Numbered from the stretch's first letter, positions 28,321 to 39,224 are shown. The stretch is DNA of 64,000 bases from Pseudidiomarina tainanensis (GCF_004214835.1 NZ_PIQJ01000001.1:1674001-1738000), one strand, 5' to 3'. Notes: generated by a model not told the origin, from the letters alone. Program-made: numbers and translations.

Positions 28321-29661
28321 CGCTACAGCAATCAATGCCGCGAGCATTGGAATCGCCACCGTGACCACAAAAATATCTTTATAAGCCTCTTTATGGGTCA
28401 ATCCCATCAACGTAAGTAACGCAATCACTGCGCCAGAATGCGGCAGTGAATCGAGCCCACCAGCCGCCAAATTAGCAATACGGTGTAACAATTCCGGTGC
28501 AATTCCTGCCTCAAGGTAAGCTGGAGCCAAGCTCGACATAAAGATCTGTAACCCACCAGATGCAGAAGCCGTTACCCCGGAAATTAAGTTCGCAGAGACA
28601 AATACGGATACCAAGGCTGGAATATCTAATGCCAGCAACCACTGTGCAAAGGCATGAAAACCGGTGGTTTGAATGACCACACCACCAAAGCCAATCACTG
28701 CAGCTGTGTTGATGAGCGGTAATAGAGCGTCGTCAACGCCCTGACCTGCAGCTTGCACGAACTGCTTGCGAACCGGCGGGAAAAGAACAAAGCACAGCGC
28801 ACTCCCCACCAATAAGGCAAAACTTGCCCATAACACTGGCTGAGTCGACGCAAACTGCTGCCACGTACTATCAAAACCGATGCTTTGTAGAATCCTTGGC
28901 AAAATAATCGTGGCGAGCACTAGAATAATAGGCGCTAACGAAAGCCCTAGGCCTGGCAGCGGCTCGCCCTCTTTGGGCGCCAACGCTGCCATATGTTGAT
29001 CTTTATCGTTCGCGATATAGTCCTCGCCCTGCCGCTGAGCTGCATGCCACTGTCGTTGCAGATACCACATGCCGAGACCAGCCATAATCACAGCAGCTAA
29101 TACACCATACCAACCGCCAGCAAATAAATCGGTCGACAAGCTTCGTGCTGCAATAACATTATGAATAGATGGCGTACCAGGGAGCGCCGTCATGGTAAAC
29201 GTACCGGCACCAAGCGCTATCGCTGCCGCATATAAACGGCGTGGTATATTCGCGGTGCGCATTAACGTGACGCCAATCGGGTACATGGTAAACATCACCA
29301 CAAATACGACCACTCCGCCGTAAGTTAACACCGCGCAGACGAGCATAGCGATGAGCAACGCACGCTTTTGCCCTAACCAACTCATAATTCCAACAGCAAC
29401 GCCCTGCGCCGCATGACTAGCCGCCATAACGCGACCGAACAGGCCGCCGCACAGAAAGAGCAGGAGAAAATTACCAGCAAAGCTGAATGCCCCAGAAGGG
29501 CCGAAAGGAAAATGCTTGAGGAATATATCTTCAATGGGGAGGTTATTAGTTACGCCAATAACCAACACTGAAATCAGTACAGCCAATAAAATGTTGACGC
29601 CACGCAGCGCCAATAAAATCAGTAATGCTAATCCAGCAACCAGCCCCAAATCACCTAACAT
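28300..29661 (-). CDS. GntP-family permease
   Basis: Secondary transporter of the gluconate:H+ symporter (GntP) family, inner membrane, about 12 spans, 453 residues. The family-like stretch TALPGTPSIHNVIAARSL and the C-terminal GGLDSLPHSGAVIALL are visible. Substrate may be gluconate, another sugar acid or hydroxybutyrate-type acid and cannot be told from sequence. A 7-bp hairpin (29670-29696) includes the AAGGG Shine-Dalgarno in its arm. No catabolic gene lies next to it. Confidence 0.88.
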   Translation of the reverse strand: MLGDLGLVAGLALLILLALRGVNILLAVLISVLVIGVTNNLPIEDIFLKHFPFGPSGAFSFAGNFLLLFLCGGLFGRVMAASHAAQGVAVGIMSWLGQKRALLIAMLVCAVLTYGGVVVFVVMFTMYPIGVTLMRTANIPRRLYAAAIALGAGTFTMTALPGTPSIHNVIAARSLSTDLFAGGWYGVLAAVIMAGLGMWYLQRQWHAAQRQGEDYIANDKDQHMAALAPKEGEPLPGLGLSLAPIILVLATIILPRILQSIGFDSTWQQFASTQPVLWASFALLVGSALCFVLFPPVRKQFVQAAGQGVDDALLPLINTAAVIGFGGVVIQTTGFHAFAQWLLALDIPALVSVFVSANLISGVTASASGGLQIFMSSLAPAYLEAGIAPELLHRIANLAAGGLDSLPHSGAVIALLTLMGLTHKEAYKDIFVVTVAIPMLAALIAVAAALVLV

Positions 29662-29669
29662 TATGTATT

Positions 29670-29696
29670 GCCCTTTTATTATTGTTCTTAAAGGGC
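29670..29696 (-). promoter_or_regulatory. Hairpin covering the GntP-permease ribosome binding site
   Basis: GCCCTTT (29690-29696 read on the minus strand) pairs with AAAGGGC (29670-29676) around a 13-nt loop. The second arm contains the AAGGG Shine-Dalgarno, which lies about 9 nt before the ATG, so the folded form would hide it. Confidence 0.45.
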
Positions 29697-29716
29697 GCGG
29701 TGATTAGCGAATCAGT

Positions 29717-30079
29717 TTACTCTTCTTCGTCCTCTTCACCGAAAAACGTGCCCCAGCCATCGTAATCGACACCTGCGATATCCGCTATCTTGGTCACTTC
29801 CTTGGTCTGTGCTTGTAAAACTTGTTTCTCAAGTTTTACCTCACTAACAGCTACAAATGCAAATAAACGTGAGCCATCATCCAGATCGAACTCATCTGCG
29901 TCATCAACATGATAACCAACTTTAACTAACTCAACAGCGGCCTTCTCAAGCTTGGTAAAATCTGCACTCACTAAATGGTGTTCAATCTGAAATTTTTCTT
30001 GGGTATCAGCACCATCAGCTAGTAGTGCATCAACAGTTTCGTCACTTTGCTTCAATAATTCAGAAAGATCATTAGCCAT
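29717..30079 (-). CDS. rraB: Regulator of RNase E activity RraB
   Basis: RraB binds and inhibits the RNase E degradosome. From ATG 30079 (MANDLSELLKQSDE) the product has 120 residues, with the acidic C-terminus FFGEEDEEE typical of the family and GYHVDDADEFDLDDG in the middle. An upstream in-frame start (30112) would lie deep inside plsC. It overlaps the plsC stop by 8 bp. Confidence 0.88.
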   Translation of the reverse strand: MANDLSELLKQSDETVDALLADGADTQEKFQIEHHLVSADFTKLEKAAVELVKVGYHVDDADEFDLDDGSRLFAFVAVSEVKLEKQVLQAQTKEVTKIADIAGVDYDGWGTFFGEEDEEE

Positions 30080-30806
30080 GTGTCGTTTGTCCTTGCGCCA
30101 GTTCGTGATCAAGTTCGCTAATTTTCGACTGCATCAGCTCATGACAATGAGCTGCTAAAGCTCGAATTGAATCAGCGCTGTAATTTGCAATTTTAACGGG
30201 TTTTAACATCTCCACAATAACGGTGCCGTTATTCCATCGATTCAGTTTAATCCGTCCATGCAAATTTGACACGCAAATAGGAACAATATCGACATTGGCT
30301 TGCATTGCAGTACGGAACGCGCCGGTTTTGAATGGGAGTAAACCACGGCCATAGCTACGTGTGCCTTCCGGAAACAGTAGAATTGAAAGTTTACGTTCAC
30401 GAATCGCTTCGGCGGCTTGTTCTATAGTGCCGTGAGCACGGCCTTTATTTTTGCGATCGATAAGAATATTGCCAGCTAGCCAATATAATTGGCCAAAGAA
30501 TGGAATCCACTTTAGACTCTTCTTGCCGATACTTACGGTGTTTAGAGGCATCGCTCTGGCAAGCGTGAAAATATCATAACTATTTTGATGATTTGCAATA
30601 TAGACGTGCGGGCCGCTTTCTTTGACTTCGTCAGGAATACGAATATCGAGTTTGACACCTAATAACCGATGCATACGCCCATACCAATGCGCAGCGACGG
30701 CGGTGTTGTTACGATGGAATGGACGAAAAATACAAATTAACAATAACAATGTACTGCCAACAACGATAAAAACACCTAACAGTACTATACGTAAAACAGC
30801 GAGCAT
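30072..30806 (-). CDS. plsC: 1-acyl-sn-glycerol-3-phosphate acyltransferase
   Basis: Inner-membrane acyltransferase making phosphatidic acid from lysophosphatidic acid. It has 244 residues with an N-terminal span (5-28). The HX4D catalytic motif is in ANHQNSYDIF, and the acceptor motif FPEGTRSYGRG is intact. It lies 61 nt after parC, with AGGAG before the ATG. In E. coli plsC follows parC too. Confidence 0.94.
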   Translation of the reverse strand: MLAVLRIVLLGVFIVVGSTLLLLICIFRPFHRNNTAVAAHWYGRMHRLLGVKLDIRIPDEVKESGPHVYIANHQNSYDIFTLARAMPLNTVSIGKKSLKWIPFFGQLYWLAGNILIDRKNKGRAHGTIEQAAEAIRERKLSILLFPEGTRSYGRGLLPFKTGAFRTAMQANVDIVPICVSNLHGRIKLNRWNNGTVIVEMLKPVKIANYSADSIRALAAHCHELMQSKISELDHELAQGQTTHG

Positions 30807-30867
30807 GTAGTCTCCTTAATCACCAATGCCCGCTAGTATAACCTGTTAGGCGCCGAAAAACGTCCGA

Positions 30868-33108
30868 TCAGTCTTGATTTTCAACAGTAATTGCATCAAC
30901 TCGCTGTAATCCACGTGGTAATTTATTACCACGACGACCACGTTCACCGCGATAATGCTCAAGATCTGAAGGCTTTAACGTCAGCTTGCGCTTGCCTGCG
31001 AGTAAAGTAATCGGGCTGTCTGCTGGGACGACAGCAGCCGCAACCACGTATTCTTCTCGTGATTGTGCTCGCAACGTCGGAATACTGAGCATTTTATTTC
31101 CCTTACCTTTTGCTAGCTCAGGTAAATCACGAACTGGGAACAACAACATACGACCTTCATTTGACACCACAGCTAACAGGTCATTTTCGAGATCACCGAC
31201 GGTACTTGGGGGTAATATCTTGGCACCAGTTGGGAGATTCAAAATAGCCTTGCCGTTCTTATTACGGCTTACCAGATCTCCAAACTTACAGACAAAACCG
31301 TAACCTGCATCTGAAGCTAATAGATAACGCTGGTCATCTTTCGCCATAAGCACTTGATCGACCGTTTCACCTGCAACCATACTAAAGCGGCCAGTTAATG
31401 GCTCACCTTGTGTTCTTGCTGACGGTAATCCGTGTGCTTCACAAGAATAACTGCGGCCGGAGCTATCAAGAAATACCACTTGCTGATTGCTTTTTCCTTC
31501 GGCCTGAGCCAAATAACTGTCGCCCGATTTATACGCTAAGCTAGCGCCATCAATATCATGACCTTTGGCAGCACGTACCCAACCCTTTTTCGAGAGCACC
31601 ACAGTCACGGCTTCAGCTGGCGTTAAATCTCGCTCACTCAGAGCCTTCGCCTCTTGGCGTTCGATAAGTGGCGAACGGCGGTCATCACCATATTTTTCTG
31701 CATCCGCAAGAATCTCTTTGCGAATAAGTGTCTTCATACGACGATCTGAGCTGAGCAACAATTCAAGTTGTTGACGTTCTTGCTCGAGCTCGTCTTGCTC
31801 ACCTTTTAGCTTAAACTCTTCAAGTTTTGCTAAATGACGTAATTTCAATTCAAGAATTGCTTCAGCTTGCGTGTCGGTGAGTCCAAAACGTTCCATAAGA
31901 ACAGCTTTAGGTTCATCTTCATGACGAATGATAGCAATCACTTCATCGATATTTAGATAAGCAATTAACAAGCCTTCTAAAATGTGTAAGCGCGCTAAGA
32001 TTTTGTCTAGACGATACTGCAGACGACGGGTGACGGTATCTTGGCGGAATACCAACCATTCTTTCAGAACACTTAGAATTGATTTTACTTGCGGTCGACC
32101 ATCGAGCCCTAACATGTTCAAATTGACACGATAGTTTTTCTCAAGGTCAGTTGTCGCAAACAAATGTTGCATCATTTGCTCGACATCGATGCGATTCGAG
32201 CGCGGCACAATGACTAAGCGAGTCGGGTTTTCGTGGTCTGATTCATCACGTAAATCAGTCACCATTGGTAACTTCTTCGCTTGCATTTGGGCGGCAATTT
32301 GTTCGAGTACTTTGGCACCGGAGGCTTGGTGTGGCAACGCCGTGATAACCACCTCACCGTCTTCCATGTGATACTTCGCGCGCATACGAATCGTGCCACG
32401 CCCAGACTCATAGATCTTCACGATTTCTTGATGAGGCGTGATGACTTCCGCATCCGTTGGATAGTCCGGACCACGCAAGTGCTCCATTACTTCAGCTAAA
32501 TCAGCGCTCGGTTTTTCCAGTAGCAATGCGCAAGCCTGCGCTACTTCACGTACGTTGTGGGGCGGAATATCAGTGGCCATTCCAACCGCGATACCGGTAA
32601 CACCATTTAGCAAAATATGTGGTAAACGAGCCGGTAGCATGCGCGGCTCTTTCATGGTGCCATCAAAGTTTGGCGCCCAATCTACAGTGCCTTGGCCAAG
32701 TTCGCTGAGCAAAACCTCACTAAATCGTGATAGGCGTGCTTCGGTATAACGCATTGCTGCAAACGATTTCGGGTCATCTGGCGAACCCCAGTTTCCCTGT
32801 CCATCAACTAATGGATAGCGATACGAAAATGGTTGCGCCATCAAGACCATGGCTTCATAACATGCACTATCACCGTGTGGGTGAAACTTACCTAGAACAT
32901 CACCGACAGTACGCGCTGATTTCTTATATTTCGCTAGTGCCGATAGACCAAGTTCAGACATCGCATAAATGATGCGGCGCTGAACTGGTTTTAAACCATC
33001 ACCAATGTGCGGCAGAGCACGATCCATGATCACATACATGGAGTAATTCAGGTACGCATCTTCAGTAAATTTGCGCAATGGGAGTTGCTCTAAAGCGTCC
33101 ATAGACAT
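30868..33108 (-). CDS. parC: DNA topoisomerase IV subunit A
   Basis: Breakage-reunion subunit of topoisomerase IV, which unlinks daughter chromosomes. It has 746 residues. The catalytic tyrosine is Tyr121 ([11 protein letters not shown]). The quinolone-determining region [10 protein letters not shown] keeps Ser81 and Glu85, the sensitive-type residues (Ser80/Glu84 in E. coli). A C-terminal beta-pinwheel follows. The first ATG is preferred: AGGAG lies 10 nt upstream, versus 16 for the second. It is 14 nt after parE. Confidence 0.97.
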   Translation of the reverse strand: MSMDALEQLPLRKFTEDAYLNYSMYVIMDRALPHIGDGLKPVQRRIIYAMSELGLSALAKYKKSARTVGDVLGKFHPHGDSACYEAMVLMAQPFSYRYPLVDGQGNWGSPDDPKSFAAMRYTEARLSRFSEVLLSELGQGTVDWAPNFDGTMKEPRMLPARLPHILLNGVTGIAVGMATDIPPHNVREVAQACALLLEKPSADLAEVMEHLRGPDYPTDAEVITPHQEIVKIYESGRGTIRMRAKYHMEDGEVVITALPHQASGAKVLEQIAAQMQAKKLPMVTDLRDESDHENPTRLVIVPRSNRIDVEQMMQHLFATTDLEKNYRVNLNMLGLDGRPQVKSILSVLKEWLVFRQDTVTRRLQYRLDKILARLHILEGLLIAYLNIDEVIAIIRHEDEPKAVLMERFGLTDTQAEAILELKLRHLAKLEEFKLKGEQDELEQERQQLELLLSSDRRMKTLIRKEILADAEKYGDDRRSPLIERQEAKALSERDLTPAEAVTVVLSKKGWVRAAKGHDIDGASLAYKSGDSYLAQAEGKSNQQVVFLDSSGRSYSCEAHGLPSARTQGEPLTGRFSMVAGETVDQVLMAKDDQRYLLASDAGYGFVCKFGDLVSRNKNGKAILNLPTGAKILPPSTVGDLENDLLAVVSNEGRMLLFPVRDLPELAKGKGNKMLSIPTLRAQSREEYVVAAAVVPADSPITLLAGKRKLTLKPSDLEHYRGERGRRGNKLPRGLQRVDAITVENQD

Positions 33109-33122
33109 GTGAATAATTCTCC

Positions 33123-35015
33123 TTAAAGCTCGGCCAAGTCGACTAAGTTACCTTTACTTTCCAGCCAGTCGCGACGGTCTCCCGAGCGTTTTTTGGCAAG
33201 CAGCATATCCATTAACTCTTCTGTTGCTTCTGGCTCATCAACAGTCAGTTGCACCAAGCGTCGTGTATTCGGATCCATGGTCGTTTCGCGTAATTGCAAA
33301 GGGTTCATCTCACCCAATCCTTTGAAGCGTTGTACGTTTACTTTGCCTTTTTTCTTCTCTGCTTCAATACGATCTAAAATGCCCTGCTTTTCCGCTTCAT
33401 CCAGCGCATAGTAAACTTCTTTACCAACGTCAACACGATACAATGGCGGCATCGCAACGTATACATGCCCATGATCAACCAGCGCTCGGAAGTGTTTGAC
33501 AAACAATGCACAAAGCAAAGTTGCAATGTGCAAACCATCGGAATCCGCATCGGCAAGAATGCATATTTTGCCGTAACGTAATTGTTCTAAATCGTCAGAG
33601 TTTGGGTCCACACCCAGCGCTACTGAAATATCGTGAATTTCTTGCGAACCTAAGATTTGATCAGACTCGACTTCCCAAGTGTTTAGGATTTTTCCGCGCA
33701 ATGGCATTACCGCCTGAAAGTCACGATCGCGCGCCTGCTTCGCCGAACCACCAGCAGAGTCACCCTCAACGAGAAACAATTCACCGCGCGATGGATCTTG
33801 TGTTGCGCAGTCGGTCAGTTTCCCCGGCAATGCAGGACCTTGAGTGACCTTTTTACGAACAACCTTTTTACTCGCCCGCATCCGTCGCTGGGCATTGTTG
33901 ATACATAGCTCCGCTAATTGCTCTGCCTGTTCAGTGTGTTCATTCAGCCACAAGCTGAAAGAGTCTTTCACAACCCCTGAAACAAATGCCGCACATTGAC
34001 GTGAAGACAAACGCTCTTTCGTTTGACCTGCGAATTGCGGATCTTGCATTTTTACCGACAAGATATAAGCGCAGCGATCCCAAATATCTTCAGGTGTTAA
34101 ACGCACACCACGCGGTAACAAATTACGGAATTCACAAAACTCGCGCATGGCGTCGAGCAACCCCTGGCGTAAACCATTGGCATGTGTACCGCCTTGTGGA
34201 GTTGGGATCAGGTTGACATAACTTTCAGTGACGCCCTCACCGCCTTCCGGTAACCAAGTCACAGCCCAATCAACCGCTTCTTCGTTGCCGGAGAATGCAC
34301 CAATAAATGGTTCTTCAGGAAGTGTTGGTAACTCGCGGACCGCTTCGACTAGGTAGTCACGTAAGCCATCTTCGTAAAACCAAGTTTGCTCTTCATTATC
34401 AACAAGGTTACGAAAAGTAATTTTTAAACCCGGACATAGAACTGCTTTAGCGCGCAATAAATGCGTCAATTTCAGTACTGAAAATTTAGGTGAGTCAAAA
34501 TACTTTGGATCTGGCCAGAAACGCAAGTTGGTTCCAGTATTGCGTTTACCAACTGTACCCGTCACTTCAAGTTCGGCAACTTTATCACCGTTCTCAAAGG
34601 CCATTTGGTAAACTTGGCCGTCGCGTTTAACCGTCACATCAACTCGCGTTGATAATGCGTTTACCACCGAGATACCCACGCCATGCAAACCGCCGGAAAA
34701 TTTATAGTTCTTATTCGAGAACTTACCGCCAGCGTGGAGCTTGGTCATGATTAATTCGACCCCTGGAACACCTTCCTCAGGGTGAATATCAACAGGCATA
34801 CCACGACCATCGTCTTGCACTTCAAGTGATTGATCAGGGTGTAATGTCACCACCAGTTCGCGTGCATGGCCAGCTAGGGCTTCATCAACACTGTTGTCGA
34901 TGACTTCTTGGCCTAAGTGATTGGGGCGCGTGGTATCGGTGTACATTCCCGGTCTGCGACGGACCGGTTCGAGGCCATTGAGGACCTCTATCGCATCGGC
35001 TTTGTAATCTGACAT
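33123..35015 (-). CDS. parE: DNA topoisomerase IV subunit B
   Basis: ATPase subunit of topoisomerase IV. The GHKL ATPase motifs are visible ([35 protein letters not shown]), as is the TOPRIM segment [20 protein letters not shown] chose ATG 35015 ([14 protein letters not shown], aligned with E. coli), giving 630 residues; a GTG at 35039 is possible. Neither has a strong ribosome binding site. parE-parC form an operon here. Confidence 0.96.
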   Translation of the reverse strand: MSDYKADAIEVLNGLEPVRRRPGMYTDTTRPNHLGQEVIDNSVDEALAGHARELVVTLHPDQSLEVQDDGRGMPVDIHPEEGVPGVELIMTKLHAGGKFSNKNYKFSGGLHGVGISVVNALSTRVDVTVKRDGQVYQMAFENGDKVAELEVTGTVGKRNTGTNLRFWPDPKYFDSPKFSVLKLTHLLRAKAVLCPGLKITFRNLVDNEEQTWFYEDGLRDYLVEAVRELPTLPEEPFIGAFSGNEEAVDWAVTWLPEGGEGVTESYVNLIPTPQGGTHANGLRQGLLDAMREFCEFRNLLPRGVRLTPEDIWDRCAYILSVKMQDPQFAGQTKERLSSRQCAAFVSGVVKDSFSLWLNEHTEQAEQLAELCINNAQRRMRASKKVVRKKVTQGPALPGKLTDCATQDPSRGELFLVEGDSAGGSAKQARDRDFQAVMPLRGKILNTWEVESDQILGSQEIHDISVALGVDPNSDDLEQLRYGKICILADADSDGLHIATLLCALFVKHFRALVDHGHVYVAMPPLYRVDVGKEVYYALDEAEKQGILDRIEAEKKKGKVNVQRFKGLGEMNPLQLRETTMDPNTRRLVQLTVDEPEATEELMDMLLAKKRSGDRRDWLESKGNLVDLAEL

Positions 35016-35071
35016 GCGCTTTTTTATCTCGTGTTGCACGGAATCGTTGTTATAGGAATGCCCATATACTG

Positions 35072-35650
35072 TTACAGGACGTCGAGAAACTCAAGCACAG
35101 CTGGCAAGTAGCGTGGAAAATCAACAAAACTATGATCGCCGCCTTGCTCAACTAGCATTCGCTGAGTTCGGTAATAATCTCGAGCCAGCTGGTAATCCAA
35201 ACGCTCATCACCTGCCTGCAATAGCACCATTAAGTCCACATCTTGCGAGAACTGTTGCTCTGCCGCAATTAAAACTTCACGGTCGTCACTGTCGAGTTGA
35301 TAATGCTCTTGTGTGTACGGATGAATCCGTTTAACCGCGTCTTCTGGCATCCAACTGTAAGAGCGTACTGCCGGATTAATCAATACACCACGAACTTGGC
35401 GTTGACGGTGATGCAGTTGACTCACCACATAATGCGTCCAAAAACCACCTAACGAGCTGCCCATGACTGCACTGATTGGTTGCTGCTCGATCAACTCATC
35501 CAGCATGGCTCGAATCGCTCTCATACGCGGCGGTTGTTGCGGCGCAAAGAGTAAGTTCGCGTCGACACCTTGGGCTTGCAAATAATCTTGGGTTTGGATA
35601 ATTTTCAAACTGGCTGGCGAGCTTTCAAATCCATGTAAATATAACAACAA
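35072..35650 (-). CDS. yqiA: YqiA/YcfP-family alpha/beta-hydrolase
   Basis: Small esterase-like alpha/beta hydrolase, 192 residues. LLYLHGFESSPASLK at the N-terminus, nucleophile elbow GSSLGG (VMGSSLGGFW), and DHSFVDFPRYL with the catalytic His near the C-terminus. E. coli YqiA has esterase activity; its role is unknown. It lies between yqiB and parE as in E. coli, but cpdA is missing. Confidence 0.92.
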   Translation of the reverse strand: MLLYLHGFESSPASLKIIQTQDYLQAQGVDANLLFAPQQPPRMRAIRAMLDELIEQQPISAVMGSSLGGFWTHYVVSQLHHRQRQVRGVLINPAVRSYSWMPEDAVKRIHPYTQEHYQLDSDDREVLIAAEQQFSQDVDLMVLLQAGDERLDYQLARDYYRTQRMLVEQGGDHSFVDFPRYLPAVLEFLDVL

Positions 35651-35653
35651 GGC

Positions 35654-36094
35654 TTAAACCTCCTGGAAATAGCCATTCGCTCGTATAAGTTGCAACCACT
35701 CTTGTAAAAAATGATTGACCTGATGCTTCTCATCAGCGTGGTGCATATCGGGGTTTGGTATCTCATAGCTTGCTTGAAGTCTACCAACACCTTGGCTTCT
35801 AACAACTTCTGCAAGCTGCGCATCGTGATAAAGACGCACATCAATTTGCGTTTCTCGCAATCCTGGTAACTGCGTCATCAACGCCTGCTGTTCAATTCTA
35901 ACTTCAGTAGTGTAAGGCGCGGTTTCTAACACCGTCACCGCAAACCGTAATTGTTGCCCTACTTTAATGATTTTTGAGCCTGATTGTTTGACCCCAGCAA
36001 TGATTGGCCGCAGCGCTGCATAGTTTATCGCCGCAAGTCTTTGCAGAGCTGCGAGGTCAAACTTGTAACGCTTTCGAATCACATCAGTTGTCAT
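35654..36094 (-). CDS. yqiB: DUF1249 protein YqiB
   Basis: A 146-residue cytoplasmic protein of the DUF1249 family (YqiB) of unknown function; RYKFDLAALQRLAAINYAALRPI and QASYEIPNPDMHHADEKHQVNHFLQEWL are family stretches. It overlaps nudF by 4 nt and is followed 3 nt later by yqiA. Confidence 0.9.
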   Translation of the reverse strand: MTTDVIRKRYKFDLAALQRLAAINYAALRPIIAGVKQSGSKIIKVGQQLRFAVTVLETAPYTTEVRIEQQALMTQLPGLRETQIDVRLYHDAQLAEVVRSQGVGRLQASYEIPNPDMHHADEKHQVNHFLQEWLQLIRANGYFQEV

Positions 36095-36696
36095 AAATCC
36101 TCAAATTGGCGTTTGTGTAATTGCAACCATTGTAGCCCAATCACACTTGCAGCATTGTTAATTTTTCCTGCTTCAAGCAATTGCACCACGTCACTGAACG
36201 GTAATACATGCACACGGATATCCTCATTTTCTGTGGCTAATCCGGCGTGACGAGCAGCTTTGCTGCTATCAACCAGTGCGATATAAATAGAGATCTTTTC
36301 CGTACAGCCACCGGGGGTTGATAAATACGTGAGCGCATAATGTAAGCTCTCGGTGGTTAACCCAGCTTCCTCTTCGAGTTCGCGGTGGGCCACCTGCTCT
36401 GCCGTTTCATCGTGGCTATCGTACATGCCAGCAACAAACTCGAGCAACCACGGTGACGCGCCAGTATCTAAGGCACCCACTCGAAATTGTTCGAGCACCA
36501 CCAACGCATCATTGCTCGGATCATATGGCAGCACCACCACTGCATGGCCTCGGTCCATAACTTCGCGTTCAAATACAGGTGACCATTCACCCGCAAATAA
36601 ACGGTGCTGTAACTGTAATTTGTAAATACTAAGAAAACCCTCTCTAATCGGTGTTTTCTCGATAATTTTTACGTCGTTTTGATGATATTTTTGCAC
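36091..36696 (-). CDS. nudF: ADP-ribose pyrophosphatase
   Basis: Nudix hydrolase splitting ADP-ribose into AMP and ribose-5-phosphate. The Nudix box is complete in GMYDSHDETAEQVAHRELEE followed by EAGL. ENEDIRVHVLPFSDV and INNAASVIGLQWLQLH match E. coli NudF. No ATG start is available: I prefer GTG 36696, with AAAAGG about 6 nt upstream, over TTG 36702. It heads a nudF-yqiB-yqiA unit divergent from tolC. Confidence 0.92.
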   Translation of the reverse strand: MQKYHQNDVKIIEKTPIREGFLSIYKLQLQHRLFAGEWSPVFEREVMDRGHAVVVLPYDPSNDALVVLEQFRVGALDTGASPWLLEFVAGMYDSHDETAEQVAHRELEEEAGLTTESLHYALTYLSTPGGCTEKISIYIALVDSSKAARHAGLATENEDIRVHVLPFSDVVQLLEAGKINNAASVIGLQWLQLHKRQFEDL

Positions 36697-36940
36697 AAGC
36701 AACCTTTTCTCGTTATTTAACGTCTTATGTACTCGATTGAACGCGAAATTGATTCATAACAATTGTAAAAAAAGCCATCTTTGGCACATAATTAGTTACA
36801 CTTGAACCCATTCTGTTGCAACTGGCGCCATGCATTTAAATTCGTTTAACGGTAAACTAGTAAACATTCACGAGTGTATGTAAAATAGCAGCCAGTTTTT
36901 TGGCAAGATGATGCTTTCAAATAATTAGGACACCCTATCC

Positions 36941-38302
36941 ATGAAAAAGCACGTATTATCAGTTTTAGTCGGCTTAACGCTCAGCGCAACAACCAGTGTT
37001 GCCTATGCCGACGACCTTGCACAAGTATTCCAACTTGCATTGCAAAACGATCCTACACTACAACAAGTTGATGCTCAGCGCCGCGCCGCACAAAAAGGTA
37101 TCGATATCACCAAATCAGCTTTTTGGCCGCAAGTGAGCCTCTCTGCTGGATACTCTCGCAATGAATCCGAGAGCGCGACTTACGATTCCGTGGCCCAAAG
37201 CTTTATCGTCATTGATAGTGAAAACCGTGGCTGGAATGCGGGTGTAAACCTGAGCCAAACAGTGTTCGACATGAACGTTTGGGATCGCGCAGAATTAAGT
37301 GAGAAGCAAGCTTATCAAGCTGAAGTGAACTATTTAAGTGTACGTCAGCAACTCATGATTCGCGTCGTTAATGCTTACTTCACAGTACTTGAACGTCAAG
37401 ATGACTTGGAGTTTGCAACCGCCGAGAAGAAAGCGATCGAGCGTCAACTTGAGCAAACCAAACAACGTTTCTCAGTTGGTTTAACAGCAATTACCGACGT
37501 ACACGAAGCTCAAGCACAATATGACACCTCGGTTGCAGCGGAAATCCAAGCTAAAAATGCGGTAGAAATAGCGCAAGAATCATTGCGTGAAATCACCGGT
37601 CGTTATCATGAAGACCTCGCTCAATTAAATACTGAAACTTTTGCTCCCGAGAGCCCAGCGCCAGCAGATGCCATGCAGTGGGTGAAAATTGCAGAAGATA
37701 AAAACTTGCAGTTACTCGTACAGCGCGTATCTGTTGAAATTGCTGAGCAACAAATCGATTTAGCGCGTAACGGTCATTTACCAACCGTGTCATTGAATGG
37801 TTCATACTCAACTCGCGATACGACAACCACAGCCCGTGGTAACGAGATTGACATGCCGCGTATGGACTCAAACTCAATCGGTTTGTCCTTGAACGTACCA
37901 ATTTTCACCGGTTTTAGAACGTCATCAGAAGTTGATCAAGCGCGTGAAAATTATGTCGCATCGAGCCAAGAGCTGGAAGGTGTCCGTCGCGGCGTTGAAC
38001 GTCAAGTACGCAATGCCTTCTACGACGTTGTTGCTTCACAAGCCACGATTCGCGCTTTCGAGCAGGCAGTTGTCTCGGCGCAAAGCGCATTGAAAGCAAC
38101 ACAAACTGGTTTTGAAGTGGGCACCCGTACCATTGTTGACGTGCTAAATAGCACGCGTAACTTGTACAATGCTCGCCGCAATTTATCGAGCGCTCGTTAT
38201 GGATACATTCGTCAGTATTTGACCTTGAAGCAAGCTTCAGGCCTAATTAGTGAACAAGATTTAGTAGCCATTAACGCAAGCTTGATTAATGAAAATAATT
38301 GA
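36941..38302 (+). CDS. tolC: Outer-membrane efflux channel TolC
   Basis: Trimeric outer-membrane channel for tripartite efflux pumps and type I secretion. The 453 residues begin with a signal peptide (about 1-23, ending AYA) and carry the two outer-membrane factor repeats; FQLALQNDPTLQQVDAQRRAAQKG and the repeated NVPIFTGFRTSSEVDQA stretch are typical. It is divergent from nudF, as in E. coli, and overlaps the next gene by 14 nt. Confidence 0.95.
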   Translation: MKKHVLSVLVGLTLSATTSVAYADDLAQVFQLALQNDPTLQQVDAQRRAAQKGIDITKSAFWPQVSLSAGYSRNESESATYDSVAQSFIVIDSENRGWNAGVNLSQTVFDMNVWDRAELSEKQAYQAEVNYLSVRQQLMIRVVNAYFTVLERQDDLEFATAEKKAIERQLEQTKQRFSVGLTAITDVHEAQAQYDTSVAAEIQAKNAVEIAQESLREITGRYHEDLAQLNTETFAPESPAPADAMQWVKIAEDKNLQLLVQRVSVEIAEQQIDLARNGHLPTVSLNGSYSTRDTTTTARGNEIDMPRMDSNSIGLSLNVPIFTGFRTSSEVDQARENYVASSQELEGVRRGVERQVRNAFYDVVASQATIRAFEQAVVSAQSALKATQTGFEVGTRTIVDVLNSTRNLYNARRNLSSARYGYIRQYLTLKQASGLISEQDLVAINASLINENN

Positions 38303-39224
38303 AAAACCGCACTTTGAGGCACGTTTTCTATTACCAAAATATTGGTTAACGTGGCTCAGCGTCGGCATTCTCTATACCATTTCTTGGCTGCCGTATCGTT
38401 GGCAGCTAGGAATGGGTAGAGGTTTAGGTCGACTCTTCTACCGCTTTGCTCCCCGCCGTGCCGCTATCGCCAGACGTAATCTCGAACTCTGTTTTCCAGA
38501 TATGTCTTCAAGCGACATCGAATCTCTCGTCAGAAAAAATATGCAAAATACCGGTATCGCTTTTTTCGAAACCGGCATGGCATGGTGGTGGCCCGATTGG
38601 CGTATTCGTCGTAAGTTGCATGTGCATGGCGAGGAACATCTGCACGCTGCACAGAAGGATGGTAAAGGTGTATTACTTTTATTGTTTCACTTTTTGAGCC
38701 TTGAAGTTCATGCTCGCTTACATGGCTTTGTGAAACCTGCGGTTGGCCTTTATCGACCACACAATAATGCAGTCATGGAATATCTTCAGACCTTGGGGCG
38801 CGGACGCTCAAACAAGTACATGATTCCGCGCACCGACGTACGAAGTATGTTACAAGCGCTCGACCAAGGTGAAATTGCAGGTTATTTGCCAGATCAAGAT
38901 TACGGCCGAAAGCGGACTGTTTTCGCCCCACTATTCGCGGTTGAAAAAGCCAGTACAACAACAGGTACCCTGCTGTTTGCCGGTAATGCTAATTGTGCTG
39001 TGTTACCGGTTACCTGCTTTCGACGGGATGATGGTAGCGGCTATGACATGACGTTTTATCCGGAATTTGAAAACTTCCCAACCGGCAATGATGTCGACGA
39101 CGTCACCCGTGTCAATCATATGATTGAGTTCGCTATTCAGCAGCAACCTGAACAATATATGTGGATTCATCGCCGCTTCAAAACGCGTCCTAATGAAGAT
39201 GATCCCGACCTTTATCAACGTTAA
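38289..39224 (+). CDS. Lipid A biosynthesis acyltransferase (LpxL/HtrB family)
   Basis: Late acyltransferase adding a secondary acyl chain to Kdo2-lipid A at the inner membrane. It has 311 residues with an N-terminal membrane segment (about 17-34). The catalytic HX4E motif is HFLSLE. WIHRRFKTRP near the C-terminus is family-typical. LpxL, LpxP and LpxM cannot be separated with certainty by eye; HFLSLE favours the LpxL/LpxP group. It overlaps tolC by 14 nt and is probably cotranscribed. Confidence 0.9.
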   Translation: MKIIEKPHFEARFLLPKYWLTWLSVGILYTISWLPYRWQLGMGRGLGRLFYRFAPRRAAIARRNLELCFPDMSSSDIESLVRKNMQNTGIAFFETGMAWWWPDWRIRRKLHVHGEEHLHAAQKDGKGVLLLLFHFLSLEVHARLHGFVKPAVGLYRPHNNAVMEYLQTLGRGRSNKYMIPRTDVRSMLQALDQGEIAGYLPDQDYGRKRTVFAPLFAVEKASTTTGTLLFAGNANCAVLPVTCFRRDDGSGYDMTFYPEFENFPTGNDVDDVTRVNHMIEFAIQQQPEQYMWIHRRFKTRPNEDDPDLYQR

